DNA from: Clostridia bacterium
GTDB taxonomy: Bacteria > Bacillota > Clostridia > UBA1381
Assembly (NCBI GenBank): GCA_017404065.1
Contig: JAFRDB010000131.1
Location: forward strand, 1 to 35,681
DNA: 35,681 nucleotides
Direction of reading: 5' to 3'
Shown: in pieces, positions 20,800-27,819 of the stretch
Position numbering within the stretch: the first letter of the stretch is position 1
Layout: each line of letters opens with the position of its first letter
Program-made: the position numbers and the translations under genes
The notes under the pieces: generated by a model
Told to the model about the DNA's origin: nothing
What the model saw: only the letters and a program-made list of their open reading frames with translations
Database searches by the model: none

Positions 20800-20883
20800 A
20801 TGGCAGTGCGCATGATAACATCAATCAATCAATCAATCAATCACTCAATCAATCACTCACTCAATCAATCACTCAGAGCATAA
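20800..20883 (+). CDS. Short leader ORF carrying tetranucleotide repeats
   Basis: 27 codons, MAVRMITSINQSINHSINHS then LNQSLRA and stop. AAAGGGA sits 9 nt before the ATG. Most of it is encoded by TCAN units. In the present frame it stops at 20881-20883, before the terminator at 20916-20961. In the next frame (codons beginning at 20882) there is no stop until 21006-21008, just past the start codon of the surface gene at 21000. Removing one 4-bp unit would put the leader in that frame. Whether it is translated is not shown. It has no recognisable family; a chance ORF over low-complexity DNA is the alternative. Confidence 0.4.
   Translation: MAVRMITSINQSINHSINHSLNQSLRA
20821..20876 (+). repeat. 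Tetranucleotide array, 14 TCAN units
   Basis: The units in order are five TCAA, TCAC, two TCAA, two TCAC, two TCAA, TCAC, TCAG. The longest pure run is five TCAA plus TCA. Tetranucleotide tracts of this kind are classic slipped-strand phase-variation sites in other bacteria (for example CAAT tracts in Haemophilus). Here the TCAC interruptions would lower the slippage rate. Confidence 0.9.
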
Positions 20884-20915
20884 CTGCGCCCTTTTGCGGA
20901 AAATTGTAGACTATG

Positions 20916-20961
20916 AAAGCGCATCTCACGGGATAGGCTTATCCTGTGATATGTGCTTTTT
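20916..20961 (+). terminator. Intrinsic terminator inside the leader
   Basis: A 20-bp stem with one mismatch and two G-T pairs: AAAGC, CAT, TCAC, GGATA pair with TATCC, GTGA, ATG, GCTTT around a 4-nt loop. It ends in five T. It lies between the promoter and the surface gene, so it must be bypassed for expression. Confidence 0.8.
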
Positions 20962-20999
20962 GTGTTATAAAAATAATTTTTTACAAGGAGGACTTTACT

Positions 21000-21938
21000 A
21001 TGAACAGTAAACTCAAAAAAGTAAGTGTCGCTCTTGCAGGTGTGCTGGCAGCTCTCTGTGTAGCGAGTTATGTGCCTGTAAACGTGGAGACAGGAGGAAT
21101 ATTTAGTGATACGTCTATTACGGCGAGCGCTGAAGATGTGCAGATCACGAGCAACGATCTTAACGAAGGCTTAGTTATAGACGCGGGTACGACAATAAAG
21201 TTCTTGATAAGGACGTTTTCCGGTTATTATCAGCCTTTTGTATTAAACATCTATTTGGATGGTGAACCTGACAAGGAAGTAGATAGTATCGAGCCTGTAG
21301 TGGATGAACCTGACCGATATTATACGACTACAAAGAAATGTAAAGTATATTCGTATGAAAACATAGGAAATACTCAGCATACTTTATATTTAAAATCCCT
21401 GCACACCGTCACATGGAAGAACGAGGACGGTACTGTTCTCAAAACAGAAGAAGCTGCGAAGGGCGACACCCCGTCTTACGGTTCGGAGCCTACCAAAGCA
21501 GAGGACGATCAGTACACCTACACCTTTGCAGGCTGGACAGACGGCACAAATACTTACGGCGTGAATGATACACTCCCCGGGGTTACTGCCGATGTGTCTT
21601 ACACTGCGCAGTTTACCGCGACCAAGAAGGTCACACCAGCGACCGTTAAAGGAGAGGTAACAAGAGTTGCAGCTAATAACGAGGGCTATAACAGTGACGG
21701 TACAAAGGACAACGGCGCAACAGCGTTCATCACAAAGCTCACAAAGAGCGGCGACGGCGAAATTACTGTCGGAAGCGTTACATGGGATATAACATCAAAC
21801 GGTGTCAACAAGGTATTCACAAAATCTATTGAGCTGCCGACTATGACATTCAGCGGTGACAGCACAGAGGTCACATTGGCATTTGTTGTAGACGGTCTGT
21901 ATGATACGGATGCAACAGTGAATGTAACGGTACAATAA
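21000..21938 (+). CDS. Secreted protein with InlB/Flg_new-type repeat and shared C-terminal domain
   Basis: 312 aa. I start at ATG 21000 (MNSKLKKVSVALAG), 7 nt after AAGGAGG, not at the upstream GTG 20946. A Sec signal peptide is clear, with probable cleavage after A44 (TASA/ED). Residues about 45-130 are of unknown fold. Residues about 138-210 (HTVTWKNEDGTVLKTEEAAK, then TYTFAGWTDGTNTYG and YTAQF) match the Listeria-Bacteroides (Flg_new) repeat found in surface proteins. Residues about 213-312 form a beta-rich domain (DNGATAFITKL, VTWDITSNG, TEVTLAFVVDGLYDTDATVNVTV) that recurs at the C-terminus of the LRR protein at 27967. There is no LPXTG, so it is probably released or held non-covalently. 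A homologous small-peptide gene follows after 14 nt. Confidence 0.75.
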   Translation: MNSKLKKVSVALAGVLAALCVASYVPVNVETGGIFSDTSITASAEDVQITSNDLNEGLVIDAGTTIKFLIRTFSGYYQPFVLNIYLDGEPDKEVDSIEPVVDEPDRYYTTTKKCKVYSYENIGNTQHTLYLKSLHTVTWKNEDGTVLKTEEAAKGDTPSYGSEPTKAEDDQYTYTFAGWTDGTNTYGVNDTLPGVTADVSYTAQFTATKKVTPATVKGEVTRVAANNEGYNSDGTKDNGATAFITKLTKSGDGEITVGSVTWDITSNGVNKVFTKSIELPTMTFSGDSTEVTLAFVVDGLYDTDATVNVTVQ

Positions 21939-21952
21939 GGAGGTAGATTGAA

Positions 21953-22120
21953 ATGAGAAAATATACAAGACCTGAATTAGTATGCAAGGTGTTCGAGAGT
22001 GAAAATATCCTTACCGCATCAGGAACGCAGACCTATGAAAGCTCCATGACAAAGTTGACAAAAGACCTTACGGATAATTACCATATATCGTCAGATTATA
22101 TCGTCAGTGATCTTTGGTAA
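21953..22120 (+). CDS. Conserved 55-aa peptide, TASGTQT family, copy 1
   Basis: 55 aa, starting MRKYTRPELVCKVFESENIL, then TASGTQT. AAGGAGG lies 8-9 nt upstream of the ATG, overlapping the end of the surface gene. There is no signal peptide. The first 27 residues align without gaps to the 56-aa peptide at 29637 (KY, PE, C, F, E and an identical TASGTQT), while the second half differs completely. A conserved first half with a variable second half is what leader/core peptide precursors look like, and the N-terminal YxxPxL resembles the motif of lasso-peptide leaders. No modifying enzyme is present in the window, so that reading is only a hypothesis. It may instead be a small regulator or partner of the secreted protein. 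Confidence 0.75.
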   Translation: MRKYTRPELVCKVFESENILTASGTQTYESSMTKLTKDLTDNYHISSDYIVSDLW

Positions 22121-22163
22121 TAAATAATAAATAAGGTTTAAAAGCGGCAACTCCGCCCGAGTT

Positions 22164-22210
22164 AAGAAACGCTTGATCGTATCGATCAAGCGTTTCTTGC
22201 TTTTTATTTA
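22164..22210 (+). terminator. Terminator of the first secreted-protein cassette
   Basis: A 16-bp perfect stem AAGAAACGCTTGATCG / CGATCAAGCGTTTCTT with a 3-nt loop, then GCTTTTTATTT. The T-tract overlaps the stop of the convergent glycosidase gene. Confidence 0.9.
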
Positions 22211-24345
22211 TTCAAAAATTCTGTCAGTCTCTCTGTTTCGATACCCGCAAGCATTACTATGCCTGTGCCGTGGGTGTCGTTGAGGTTCCAGCCAAGCTCG
22301 TATTTGTAGTAGTCGGGGATGAAGGAGAACTCAGAGCCGCGGCATACGCCGTATACGTTGCCGTTGCGGTCAACACTTGTCTTTGTGAGTGCTTCCCATC
22401 CCTTATAAACCGCCTTTATATACTTGTCTGTATCCTTCAGCCAGCCATAGCGCACGCCGCGTGAGAATGCATACATGAACATGGATGTGCAAGAGGTCTC
22501 GGGGTATGACTCCCAGTCGGTTATTACCTGATGCCACATACCGTCAGGATCCTGAAGCTTAACGTATGCCGCGCAAAGCTCATTGAGAAAATCAACAAGA
22601 TCCTGATACCGCGGATGATCCTCCGGCAGCTCTGCCAAAAGCTCTGTCATTGAGAATACCACCCAGCCGTTGCCGCGTCCCCATGGAACACCGGTCATGG
22701 AATCATACTTGAAGTCGTAAACGTGCGACATGATATGCTGATCCTCCATAAACAGCATCTTCTTGAAGCCGAAGAACTGCTCGGCAGCGTCGTTTGCATA
22801 TTTAATATCGCCGGAGAACTTATAGTATCTTGTAAGGAACGGAACGCTCATGTAGAGATCGTCCGCCCAAAGCGTGTCATTATGGAAGGAATGCATAAGC
22901 TCCTTACGGAAAAATGTTCCGTCCGGCAGTCTTGACATCTCGTTTGAGATGAAGTCCGCAACATAGTCCGCAACGTATTTTACGTTGTCTATCGGCATGA
23001 ACTTGTTCACCTCAAGCATGGTAGAAGCGAACGAGCCGCAGTCGTCAAGCGAATCTATACTTGTCAGAAGATTATGTATAGCAGTCGCGCCGCCGTACTG
23101 CTCCTTATCCCAGAGAGCATATTCAAGAGTGTCACAGCAAAGCTGAACATGATCCTTGAGGTACCTCTTAAGATCGTTCGAGTCGATAATATATGCCGCA
23201 TGCAGCATTCCGTAGAGAGTAACTCCGAGAGGATAGTTCCATCGTCCAAACAGTGAATTCTCATTGTACGGACGTACGAATGTATCTTTAAGATTCAGTC
23301 TCCAATATGTTTTTGGTTCACCTATAACATGGTTCATATCACATGCCTTCTCGAACGGAAATTCAAAATCAGCATCGAACGGACCTATATACATCCATGC
23401 GTCTGATGCGCCCTTTACATTTGCCGCACTCTTGAAGCTTATTCGGTCTATTGAAAGATCAAAGCCCCAGTCACCGCCGCATACGGACTTTACGAATATA
23501 TCGTGGTCACCGAGCTTAACATCAGCCGTAAACTCCGCGTCGCCGCCGTCTGTTTCGAATACCTTTTCGCCGTCTATAAAGACAAAGGCTTTGCCCTTTG
23601 CCGAGAATCTGAACTTATACGGCTTTGTGCCCGGCTCGTCAAAGAAAGCCTTTGTCCATGCTATCGCATACTTGCCCTCCGGCGTGCCGTATATATGTGT
23701 TAACTGTCCCTTGCCGTCATTGGCGAAGGTGATCTCCGGATAGAGCTTGCCGTCAAAATCCGCCTCGCTCATGCCTACTTCAAACTCAGGTACATATTGA
23801 TCGTCAACTATATCTGTAAAGACAAAGCCTTCCTGACCGTCGCGTTCTTTTGTGGGCATCAGAGTATAGAGATCCCACTTGCCGAGCCATGTTCCGAATT
23901 GACCTCCGAAGCCTGCCTTTGTTTTTTTCCAGCGGAGGCGGATGTCGTTCCAGCCGGGTTTCAGGTCAAACGAAACCCTTGAAGCCTTTTCCGAATATCT
24001 CTCTTTAAAAATATCCGATTTATAAACAAGCTCACCATTGCAGTATAACTCCATGGGACCAAAACAGTTTATGTCCCATGTATATGTAGCGCCGTTGTCT
24101 GTCCAGGCCTTTGTGAAAGCCCATACGCAGTCCTTCTGTTTGCTTTCGGGATAGATCTTGTTCAAATCTATAATATAGCGGTAATCCGTCGTGCGGACAA
24201 TTCCCGCGTTAGTGTATGCGCGATAGTATAAGCCATGCTTCAGATTTTGTCCCATAAATCTGTAAGCAAGCGCAGAGAGGACGGATTTAACATCTGTACC
24301 CTCATAAGCGTTTATGCTGTACGCGTCATCAAAATAGTAACCCAT
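22204..24345 (-). CDS. Glycoside hydrolase family 88/105-type protein with N-terminal beta domains
   Basis: 713 aa. The C-terminal half (about 375-713) is an alpha/alpha-barrel like YteR/RhiN unsaturated rhamnogalacturonyl hydrolases. It has LWADDLYMSVPFLTRYY with the likely catalytic Asp, VPWGRGNGWVVFSMTELL, DGMWHQVITDWESYPETSCTSM and NDTHGTGIVMLAG. The N-terminal half holds beta-sandwich/PA14-like regions (MELYCNGELVYKSDIF; KAFVFIDGEKVFETDGG), probably carbohydrate-binding or structural. No signal peptide is visible, which suggests it acts inside the cell on imported pectin fragments. The unsaturated-uronide substrate is inferred from the family. There is no transporter or regulator beside it. 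GGGAG precedes the ATG and the promoter is at 24384-24413. Confidence 0.8.
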   Translation of the reverse strand: MGYYFDDAYSINAYEGTDVKSVLSALAYRFMGQNLKHGLYYRAYTNAGIVRTTDYRYIIDLNKIYPESKQKDCVWAFTKAWTDNGATYTWDINCFGPMELYCNGELVYKSDIFKERYSEKASRVSFDLKPGWNDIRLRWKKTKAGFGGQFGTWLGKWDLYTLMPTKERDGQEGFVFTDIVDDQYVPEFEVGMSEADFDGKLYPEITFANDGKGQLTHIYGTPEGKYAIAWTKAFFDEPGTKPYKFRFSAKGKAFVFIDGEKVFETDGGDAEFTADVKLGDHDIFVKSVCGGDWGFDLSIDRISFKSAANVKGASDAWMYIGPFDADFEFPFEKACDMNHVIGEPKTYWRLNLKDTFVRPYNENSLFGRWNYPLGVTLYGMLHAAYIIDSNDLKRYLKDHVQLCCDTLEYALWDKEQYGGATAIHNLLTSIDSLDDCGSFASTMLEVNKFMPIDNVKYVADYVADFISNEMSRLPDGTFFRKELMHSFHNDTLWADDLYMSVPFLTRYYKFSGDIKYANDAAEQFFGFKKMLFMEDQHIMSHVYDFKYDSMTGVPWGRGNGWVVFSMTELLAELPEDHPRYQDLVDFLNELCAAYVKLQDPDGMWHQVITDWESYPETSCTSMFMYAFSRGVRYGWLKDTDKYIKAVYKGWEALTKTSVDRNGNVYGVCRGSEFSFIPDYYKYELGWNLNDTHGTGIVMLAGIETERLTEFLNK

Positions 24346-24383
24346 AATTATAAAGCTCCCTTCAGTATTTTTTATTTACTATA

Positions 24384-24413
24384 ATTATACAACAAATTGC
24401 ACAGAATTGTCAA
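24384..24413 (-). promoter_or_regulatory. Promoter of the GH105-type gene
   Basis: On the minus strand, exact TTGACA (24408-24413), an 18-bp spacer and exact TATAAT (24384-24389), 38 bp upstream of the start. Confidence 0.8.
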
Positions 24414-24497
24414 TATAAACAAATAAGAAAAAAAACATTACTAATTACACAAAATATGGAGATAGAGACAAACTCGTTTTTACATCCCAATCTTTTT

Positions 24498-24896
24498 TCA
24501 TATTTTTTGCTGCTCATATATCTCCTCTGTAATGGTATCGTGTGAATAGCCTTTGAATTCATAGCGGCTTATAAGCTTCATACCGCTTATATCAAGATCA
24601 AAATATGTGTCTGAGGGGTATTCGCGGTTCCAGTGATATATTATGATTTGTTCGATGCTGTCTGTCGGTATAGGCGTGTTTTCTATAAAGCAGTAATCGC
24701 CTGTGCCTGCCTCTGCAATGAAATCGTCCGCAACAAATACATCGTCACCGAAAAGTCTTGCCGAATACGCGTTCATCCATAGCCTGTGTCCCTCAGTGAG
24801 TTCTTTAATGCGCAATATAAGCTCTCTGTCTCGGCTTTGCCGCCGCTTATTAAAGAGCATACCGTTATTGTTATCAAGACATACTATAATATTCAT
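24498..24896 (-). CDS. Conserved hypothetical protein (MNIIVCLDNNNGMLF type)
   Basis: 132 aa from ATG 24896. I prefer this to the TTG at 24917, because the ATG lies 5 nt after the stop of the upstream nuclease gene and starts at the conserved MNIIVCLDNNNGMLFNKRRQ. Soluble alpha/beta protein; similar proteins are common in Clostridia and are sometimes labelled ribonuclease Z, but none of the metallo-beta-lactamase HxHxDH residues are here, so I do not accept that name. It is the third gene of the nuclease operon, and its role is unknown. Confidence 0.65.
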   Translation of the reverse strand: MNIIVCLDNNNGMLFNKRRQSRDRELILRIKELTEGHRLWMNAYSARLFGDDVFVADDFIAEAGTGDYCFIENTPIPTDSIEQIIIYHWNREYPSDTYFDLDISGMKLISRYEFKGYSHDTITEEIYEQQKI

Positions 24897-24901
24897 TTTA
24901 A

Positions 24902-25618
24902 TTACTCGCTTTCCCAATTATCACCCGTAGCATAATCTATTTCTATGTGCGGCTGCACGTTATAGCAGAATACGTTATAGCATATACCGTCGCCCTCATC
25001 TTCGACAGAATATGCCTCCATTTGCACGCCCCTCGCAACAAGCTCATTATCTTTAAAATACGGTGTAACTCGGTACATAACATGGTTGTCAGTCTCCTTT
25101 ATATAGTCAGATACCATATTTTCAAAGGGAAGCATAAGCGTAGCGTTCATATATCTTGTTCCGGTTATGAGATTTCGCTCGTTCGCATCCTCGCCGGAAA
25201 GCTGGTGTCCTATAAGATGGCTGCGGTTATAAAGACTGCCGCCTTCAACAAAATCATAGTGTGATGAATGCCAGCCGGTAGGCTTTATGTGGTGGATATT
25301 CCCGCGTTTTTTGGTCGGCATAAGCTCGCGGCACAGACAGGCATAAGCCGCGCCGCAGCGTCCGAGCCGGTCAAGGTCACTGTAGTATTCAAAGCCGTCT
25401 GTAGTTAGCTCTGACGGCTTAAAATCCGGTTCGTTATTATTCAGATATATAGTTGCTTCGCCGGAATAATCAGGGATATCCGAAAGGTCTTGGACGGTAT
25501 AGCTTACATTTTTCTGTTCGTATAAGGACTCCGGCAGATCAAATGATATTTCTATATCACATGCCGAAAGGGTCAGTGCTGCTGCGATTGCGGCAAGTAG
25601 TAGTCTTAATTTCTTCAT
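24902..25618 (-). CDS. Lipoprotein DNA/RNA non-specific endonuclease
   Basis: 238 aa from ATG 25618, which has GGAG 7 nt upstream (an in-frame TTG at 25624 overlaps that site). The signal peptide ends in a lipobox (LTLSAC), so the mature protein should be anchored to the membrane outside. The body is a NUC1/DNA-entry-nuclease (EndA-like) beta-beta-alpha-metal domain. It has DRLGRCGAAYACLCRELMPT, SLYNRSHLIGHQLSGEDANE with the catalytic His, the metal-ligand Asn region ERNLITGTRYMN, and NHVMYRVTPYFKDNELVARG. It should degrade extracellular DNA or RNA for nutrition, uptake or defence. It is a close paralogue of the gene immediately upstream (16-nt gap). Confidence 0.83.
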   Translation of the reverse strand: MKKLRLLLAAIAAALTLSACDIEISFDLPESLYEQKNVSYTVQDLSDIPDYSGEATIYLNNNEPDFKPSELTTDGFEYYSDLDRLGRCGAAYACLCRELMPTKKRGNIHHIKPTGWHSSHYDFVEGGSLYNRSHLIGHQLSGEDANERNLITGTRYMNATLMLPFENMVSDYIKETDNHVMYRVTPYFKDNELVARGVQMEAYSVEDEGDGICYNVFCYNVQPHIEIDYATGDNWESE

Positions 25619-25634
25619 AATCAAACTCCGTTGG

Positions 25635-26453
25635 TTATTCCGGTCTGCATAGAGGACATAAGGTTATGCCGTGTTTAACAAATTCCCATACCGCTCCTTC
25701 TGCAATTGCAATATTGGTTTCGTTTTTGCCGTCATAGCCCAAACAGCCGGTTTTGTGCAAAATGTTTTTATCTTGTTCTAAGATGAACTCGCCGTATGCG
25801 CCGCTGTTTCCGTCGGTATAGTCGATCACAACTCCCGGTTGGACGTTATAGCAGTACACGTTAAAGCAGATATCGCCGCCGTGATCCTCAAGCGACATTG
25901 CCTCCATTTCCACACCTCTTGCCACAAGCTCATTATTTTTAAAATCAGGAGTTACCCGATAGAGAACATGATTATTTGTTTCCTTCACATAATCAGCGAT
26001 CATATTTTCAAACGGCAGCATTCCCGTTATGTTCATGTATCTTGTTCCGGTTATGAGATTTAGCGTATTTGCGTCCTCGCCTGCCAGCTGATACCCTATA
26101 AGGTGGCAGCGGTTATACAGATATTTGCCGCTTACAAAGTCATATTTAACGCTGTGCCATCCGGTGGGGATGACGCTGCTTATATCGCCGCGTTCGTCCG
26201 TCGGCATAAGCTCCGTGCATATATTGGCAGTTGCTGCGTTGCAGCGTCCGAGCTCGTCAAGCGGGCTGTAATCCTCAAATACCTCATATATCACATCACC
26301 TTCCGAAACATACGGAACAGCGAAGAAGGGGATGTTATCATTTATTACAGAATACGGTTCGCCGGAATATTCCGGCGCATCCACCGCCGCTGCCGATATT
26401 GAAAAGAGCAGTAGCAGAAGCAGTGTAATGGTATACCTTATGTTGTATCTCAT
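25635..26453 (-). CDS. Secreted DNA/RNA non-specific endonuclease with Cys-rich tail
   Basis: 272 aa. The Sec signal peptide is MRYNIRYTITLLLLLLFSIS followed by AAAVDA. The nuclease domain is the same as in its neighbour: YLYNRCHLIGYQLAGEDANT with the catalytic His, LNLITGTRYMN, NHVLYRVTPDFKNNELVARG, YNVQP. It differs in having a C-terminal extension of about 50 residues with C-x(n)-CPLC (HKTGCLGYDG ... GITLCPLCRPE), the layout of the small metal-binding tails seen on surface nucleases. It is the first gene of a three-gene operon. The ribosome site is poor, so the start is less certain. Two exported nucleases in tandem suggest duplication and division of labour between membrane-bound and released forms. 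Confidence 0.83.
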   Translation of the reverse strand: MRYNIRYTITLLLLLLFSISAAAVDAPEYSGEPYSVINDNIPFFAVPYVSEGDVIYEVFEDYSPLDELGRCNAATANICTELMPTDERGDISSVIPTGWHSVKYDFVSGKYLYNRCHLIGYQLAGEDANTLNLITGTRYMNITGMLPFENMIADYVKETNNHVLYRVTPDFKNNELVARGVEMEAMSLEDHGGDICFNVYCYNVQPGVVIDYTDGNSGAYGEFILEQDKNILHKTGCLGYDGKNETNIAIAEGAVWEFVKHGITLCPLCRPE

Positions 26454-26514
26454 ATATTTTAATTTGTTTTCTTCGGTTTATTGTACTGTTTTTTCATACG
26501 TTTTTACCCTTTGT

Positions 26515-26543
26515 ATTATACTATACGGAAATAGTCATGTCAA
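26515..26543 (-). promoter_or_regulatory. Promoter of the nuclease operon
   Basis: On the minus strand, exact TTGACA (26538-26543), a 17-bp spacer and exact TATAAT (26515-26520), about 61 bp upstream of the first nuclease. Confidence 0.82.
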
Positions 26544-26588
26544 GCAATCGCTAAAAATTCTTGCTTTATAAGAAATTGCTGCAAACAG

Positions 26589-26735
26589 TGGGGTTCGGGG
26601 CGGCAGCCCCGAGCAGGCACGGGCGCAGCCCGCACACGAATCCCCCTCAAGATTGGGTGAACGACACGCTTCGCGTGTCGTAGCCCTGTTTGCTAAAAGC
26701 AAACAAGGGCGTAGCTGAGGTTAGGGGGTTAACGT
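26589..26735. repeat. GC-rich multi-hairpin element
   Basis: Gene-free, with much higher GC than its flanks. It has a branched fold: an outer GGGGTTCG (26590-26597) with CGAATCCCC (26637-26645) encloses CGGGGC/GCCCCG and GGGC/GCCC hairpins. A second unit follows with ACGACACGC / GCGTGTCGT (26661-26681) and GCCCTGTTTGCT / AGCAAACAAGGGC (26683-26710), bracketed by CCCCCTCA and TGAGGTTAGGGGG. It looks like a mobile palindromic repeat between two divergent genes. Confidence 0.5.
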
Positions 26736-26824
26736 GCTATTTATGGGACAATAGAATGTTGTCCGGGTAATTTCAGCATCATTGTGGTAAAATATAAGTA
26801 CCAAATGTGAAATGAGGTGCCACA

Positions 26825-27658
26825 ATGACGATTTCCATAGAGAAAATAGAAGAATTTAAGAGAAAGCTTATTTCTGATGAAAAATCAAAGGCAACAGCGG
26901 AGCAGTATGCCCGCCGGATAGCCGCGATGCGAAACGCTCTGGACGGACAGGAGCTGACGCGGGAAAGCGTGCTTGAATACAAGGAACTATTGAAGCAAAA
27001 ATACGCGCCGGCATCCGTTAATGCTGCAATAGCCGCGATAAACAGCTTTCTTGATTATATCGGTATGCATGAGCATAAGCTTAAAAATGTAAAAATACAG
27101 AGGAAGGTATATGCTGACAGCGGGCGGGAGCTGAAAAAGGAGGAATACAAGTCCCTGCTTGCCGCGGCAGGGGGTAAGCCAAGACTGAGTATGATACTGC
27201 AAACACTCGTTTCAACGGGTATAAGGATTTCCGAACTGAAATTTATAACGACAGAAGCGATAGAGCGCGGAATAGCTGAGATAGACTGCAAGGGCAAGCA
27301 TAGGACAGTGTTTATACCGCAAAAGCTGTGCAGGATGCTCAAAAAGTATGCCAATAAGCTGAAAATAAAGATGGGGAGTATATTTATCACCAAAAACGGC
27401 AATCCGGTAGACCGATCAAATTTGGCAAAGGAGCTGAAAAAGCTTGCCGAAGCGGCAAAGGTGGCAAAGGAAAAGGTATTCCCTCATAATTTCCGCCACC
27501 TGTTCGCAAGGATATTCTACAGCGCATATAAGGATATAGTAAGACTTTCGGATATACTCGGACATTCAAGCATAAACACAACAAGGATATACACGCGCGA
27601 AAGCGGCGAGGTGCATCGTAGGCAGATAGATGATCTGATGCGCAAGCTGGCGGTGTGA
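26825..27658 (+). CDS. Tyrosine recombinase, probable DNA invertase for the adjacent switch
   Basis: 277 aa. The N-terminal SAM-like core-binding domain spans about 5-82. The catalytic domain has every active residue: R134 (STGIRISEL), K158 (KGKHR), H221/R224 (PHNFRH), H247 (LGHSS) and nucleophile Y256. It differs from the housekeeping Xer at 3289 and resembles short invertases/integrases that flip promoters in gut bacteria. Its stop is 37 bp from a perfect 26-bp inverted repeat whose partner lies 203 bp further on, which makes it the obvious enzyme for that switch. GAGGTG is the ribosome site. Upstream (26783-26803) TGTGGTA...TACCA forms a small dyad that repeats the inner end of the inverted repeat, so the enzyme might bind its own promoter region. 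No strong promoter was seen for it. Confidence 0.88.
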   Translation: MTISIEKIEEFKRKLISDEKSKATAEQYARRIAAMRNALDGQELTRESVLEYKELLKQKYAPASVNAAIAAINSFLDYIGMHEHKLKNVKIQRKVYADSGRELKKEEYKSLLAAAGGKPRLSMILQTLVSTGIRISELKFITTEAIERGIAEIDCKGKHRTVFIPQKLCRMLKKYANKLKIKMGSIFITKNGNPVDRSNLAKELKKLAEAAKVAKEKVFPHNFRHLFARIFYSAYKDIVRLSDILGHSSINTTRIYTRESGEVHRRQIDDLMRKLAV

Positions 27659-27695
27659 GGTAAAATTTTATGATGAAAATGCGGAATTGAAGAAA

Positions 27696-27721
27696 TACCC
27701 TATAATTCATATTATGTGGTA
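27696..27721. repeat. Left inverted repeat of the switch (IRL)
   Basis: 26 bp, beginning TACCCTATAA and ending TATTATGTGGTA. It is the exact reverse complement of 27925-27950. Within it, two imperfect arms ACCCTATAAT and ATTATGTGGT (both ACC..ATAAT when read inward) flank a 4-bp centre TCAT. This is the normal design of a tyrosine-recombinase core site. Confidence 0.95.
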
Positions 27722-27743
27722 ATATTTTATTTTCACAATATAT

Positions 27744-27772
27744 ATTTTACATAAAAAACAAGTAGTTGTCAA
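27744..27772 (-). promoter_or_regulatory. Promoter inside the invertible segment, pointing away from the LRR gene
   Basis: On the minus strand TTGACA (27767-27772), a 17-bp spacer and TAAAAT (27744-27749). In this orientation its transcript would leave through IRL and run antisense into the 3' end of the recombinase gene. Confidence 0.82.
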
Positions 27773-27819
27773 TAGAAAAAATGTAAAATTAATAAAAAAA
27801 CAAATTTATGCATACACTC

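Noticed and set aside
20821..20876. Possible CRISPR or minisatellite
   Set aside because: The units are only 4 bp and contiguous, with no spacers; it is a microsatellite.
20946..20999. Upstream GTG start adding 18 residues to the surface protein
   Set aside because: No ribosome site, and it overlaps the terminator; ATG 21000 has AAGGAGG and gives a clean signal peptide.
20565..20999. A second invertible promoter upstream of the first surface cassette
   Set aside because: I looked for inverted repeats flanking the promoter at 20735-20764 and found none of useful length.
24498..24896. Annotation as ribonuclease Z
   Set aside because: None of the metallo-beta-lactamase metal-binding residues are present and the protein is far too short.
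24897..24917. TTG start for the hypothetical gene of the nuclease operon
   Set aside because: The extra residues are the codons of the upstream gene's end in another frame; family similarity begins at MNIIVCLD.
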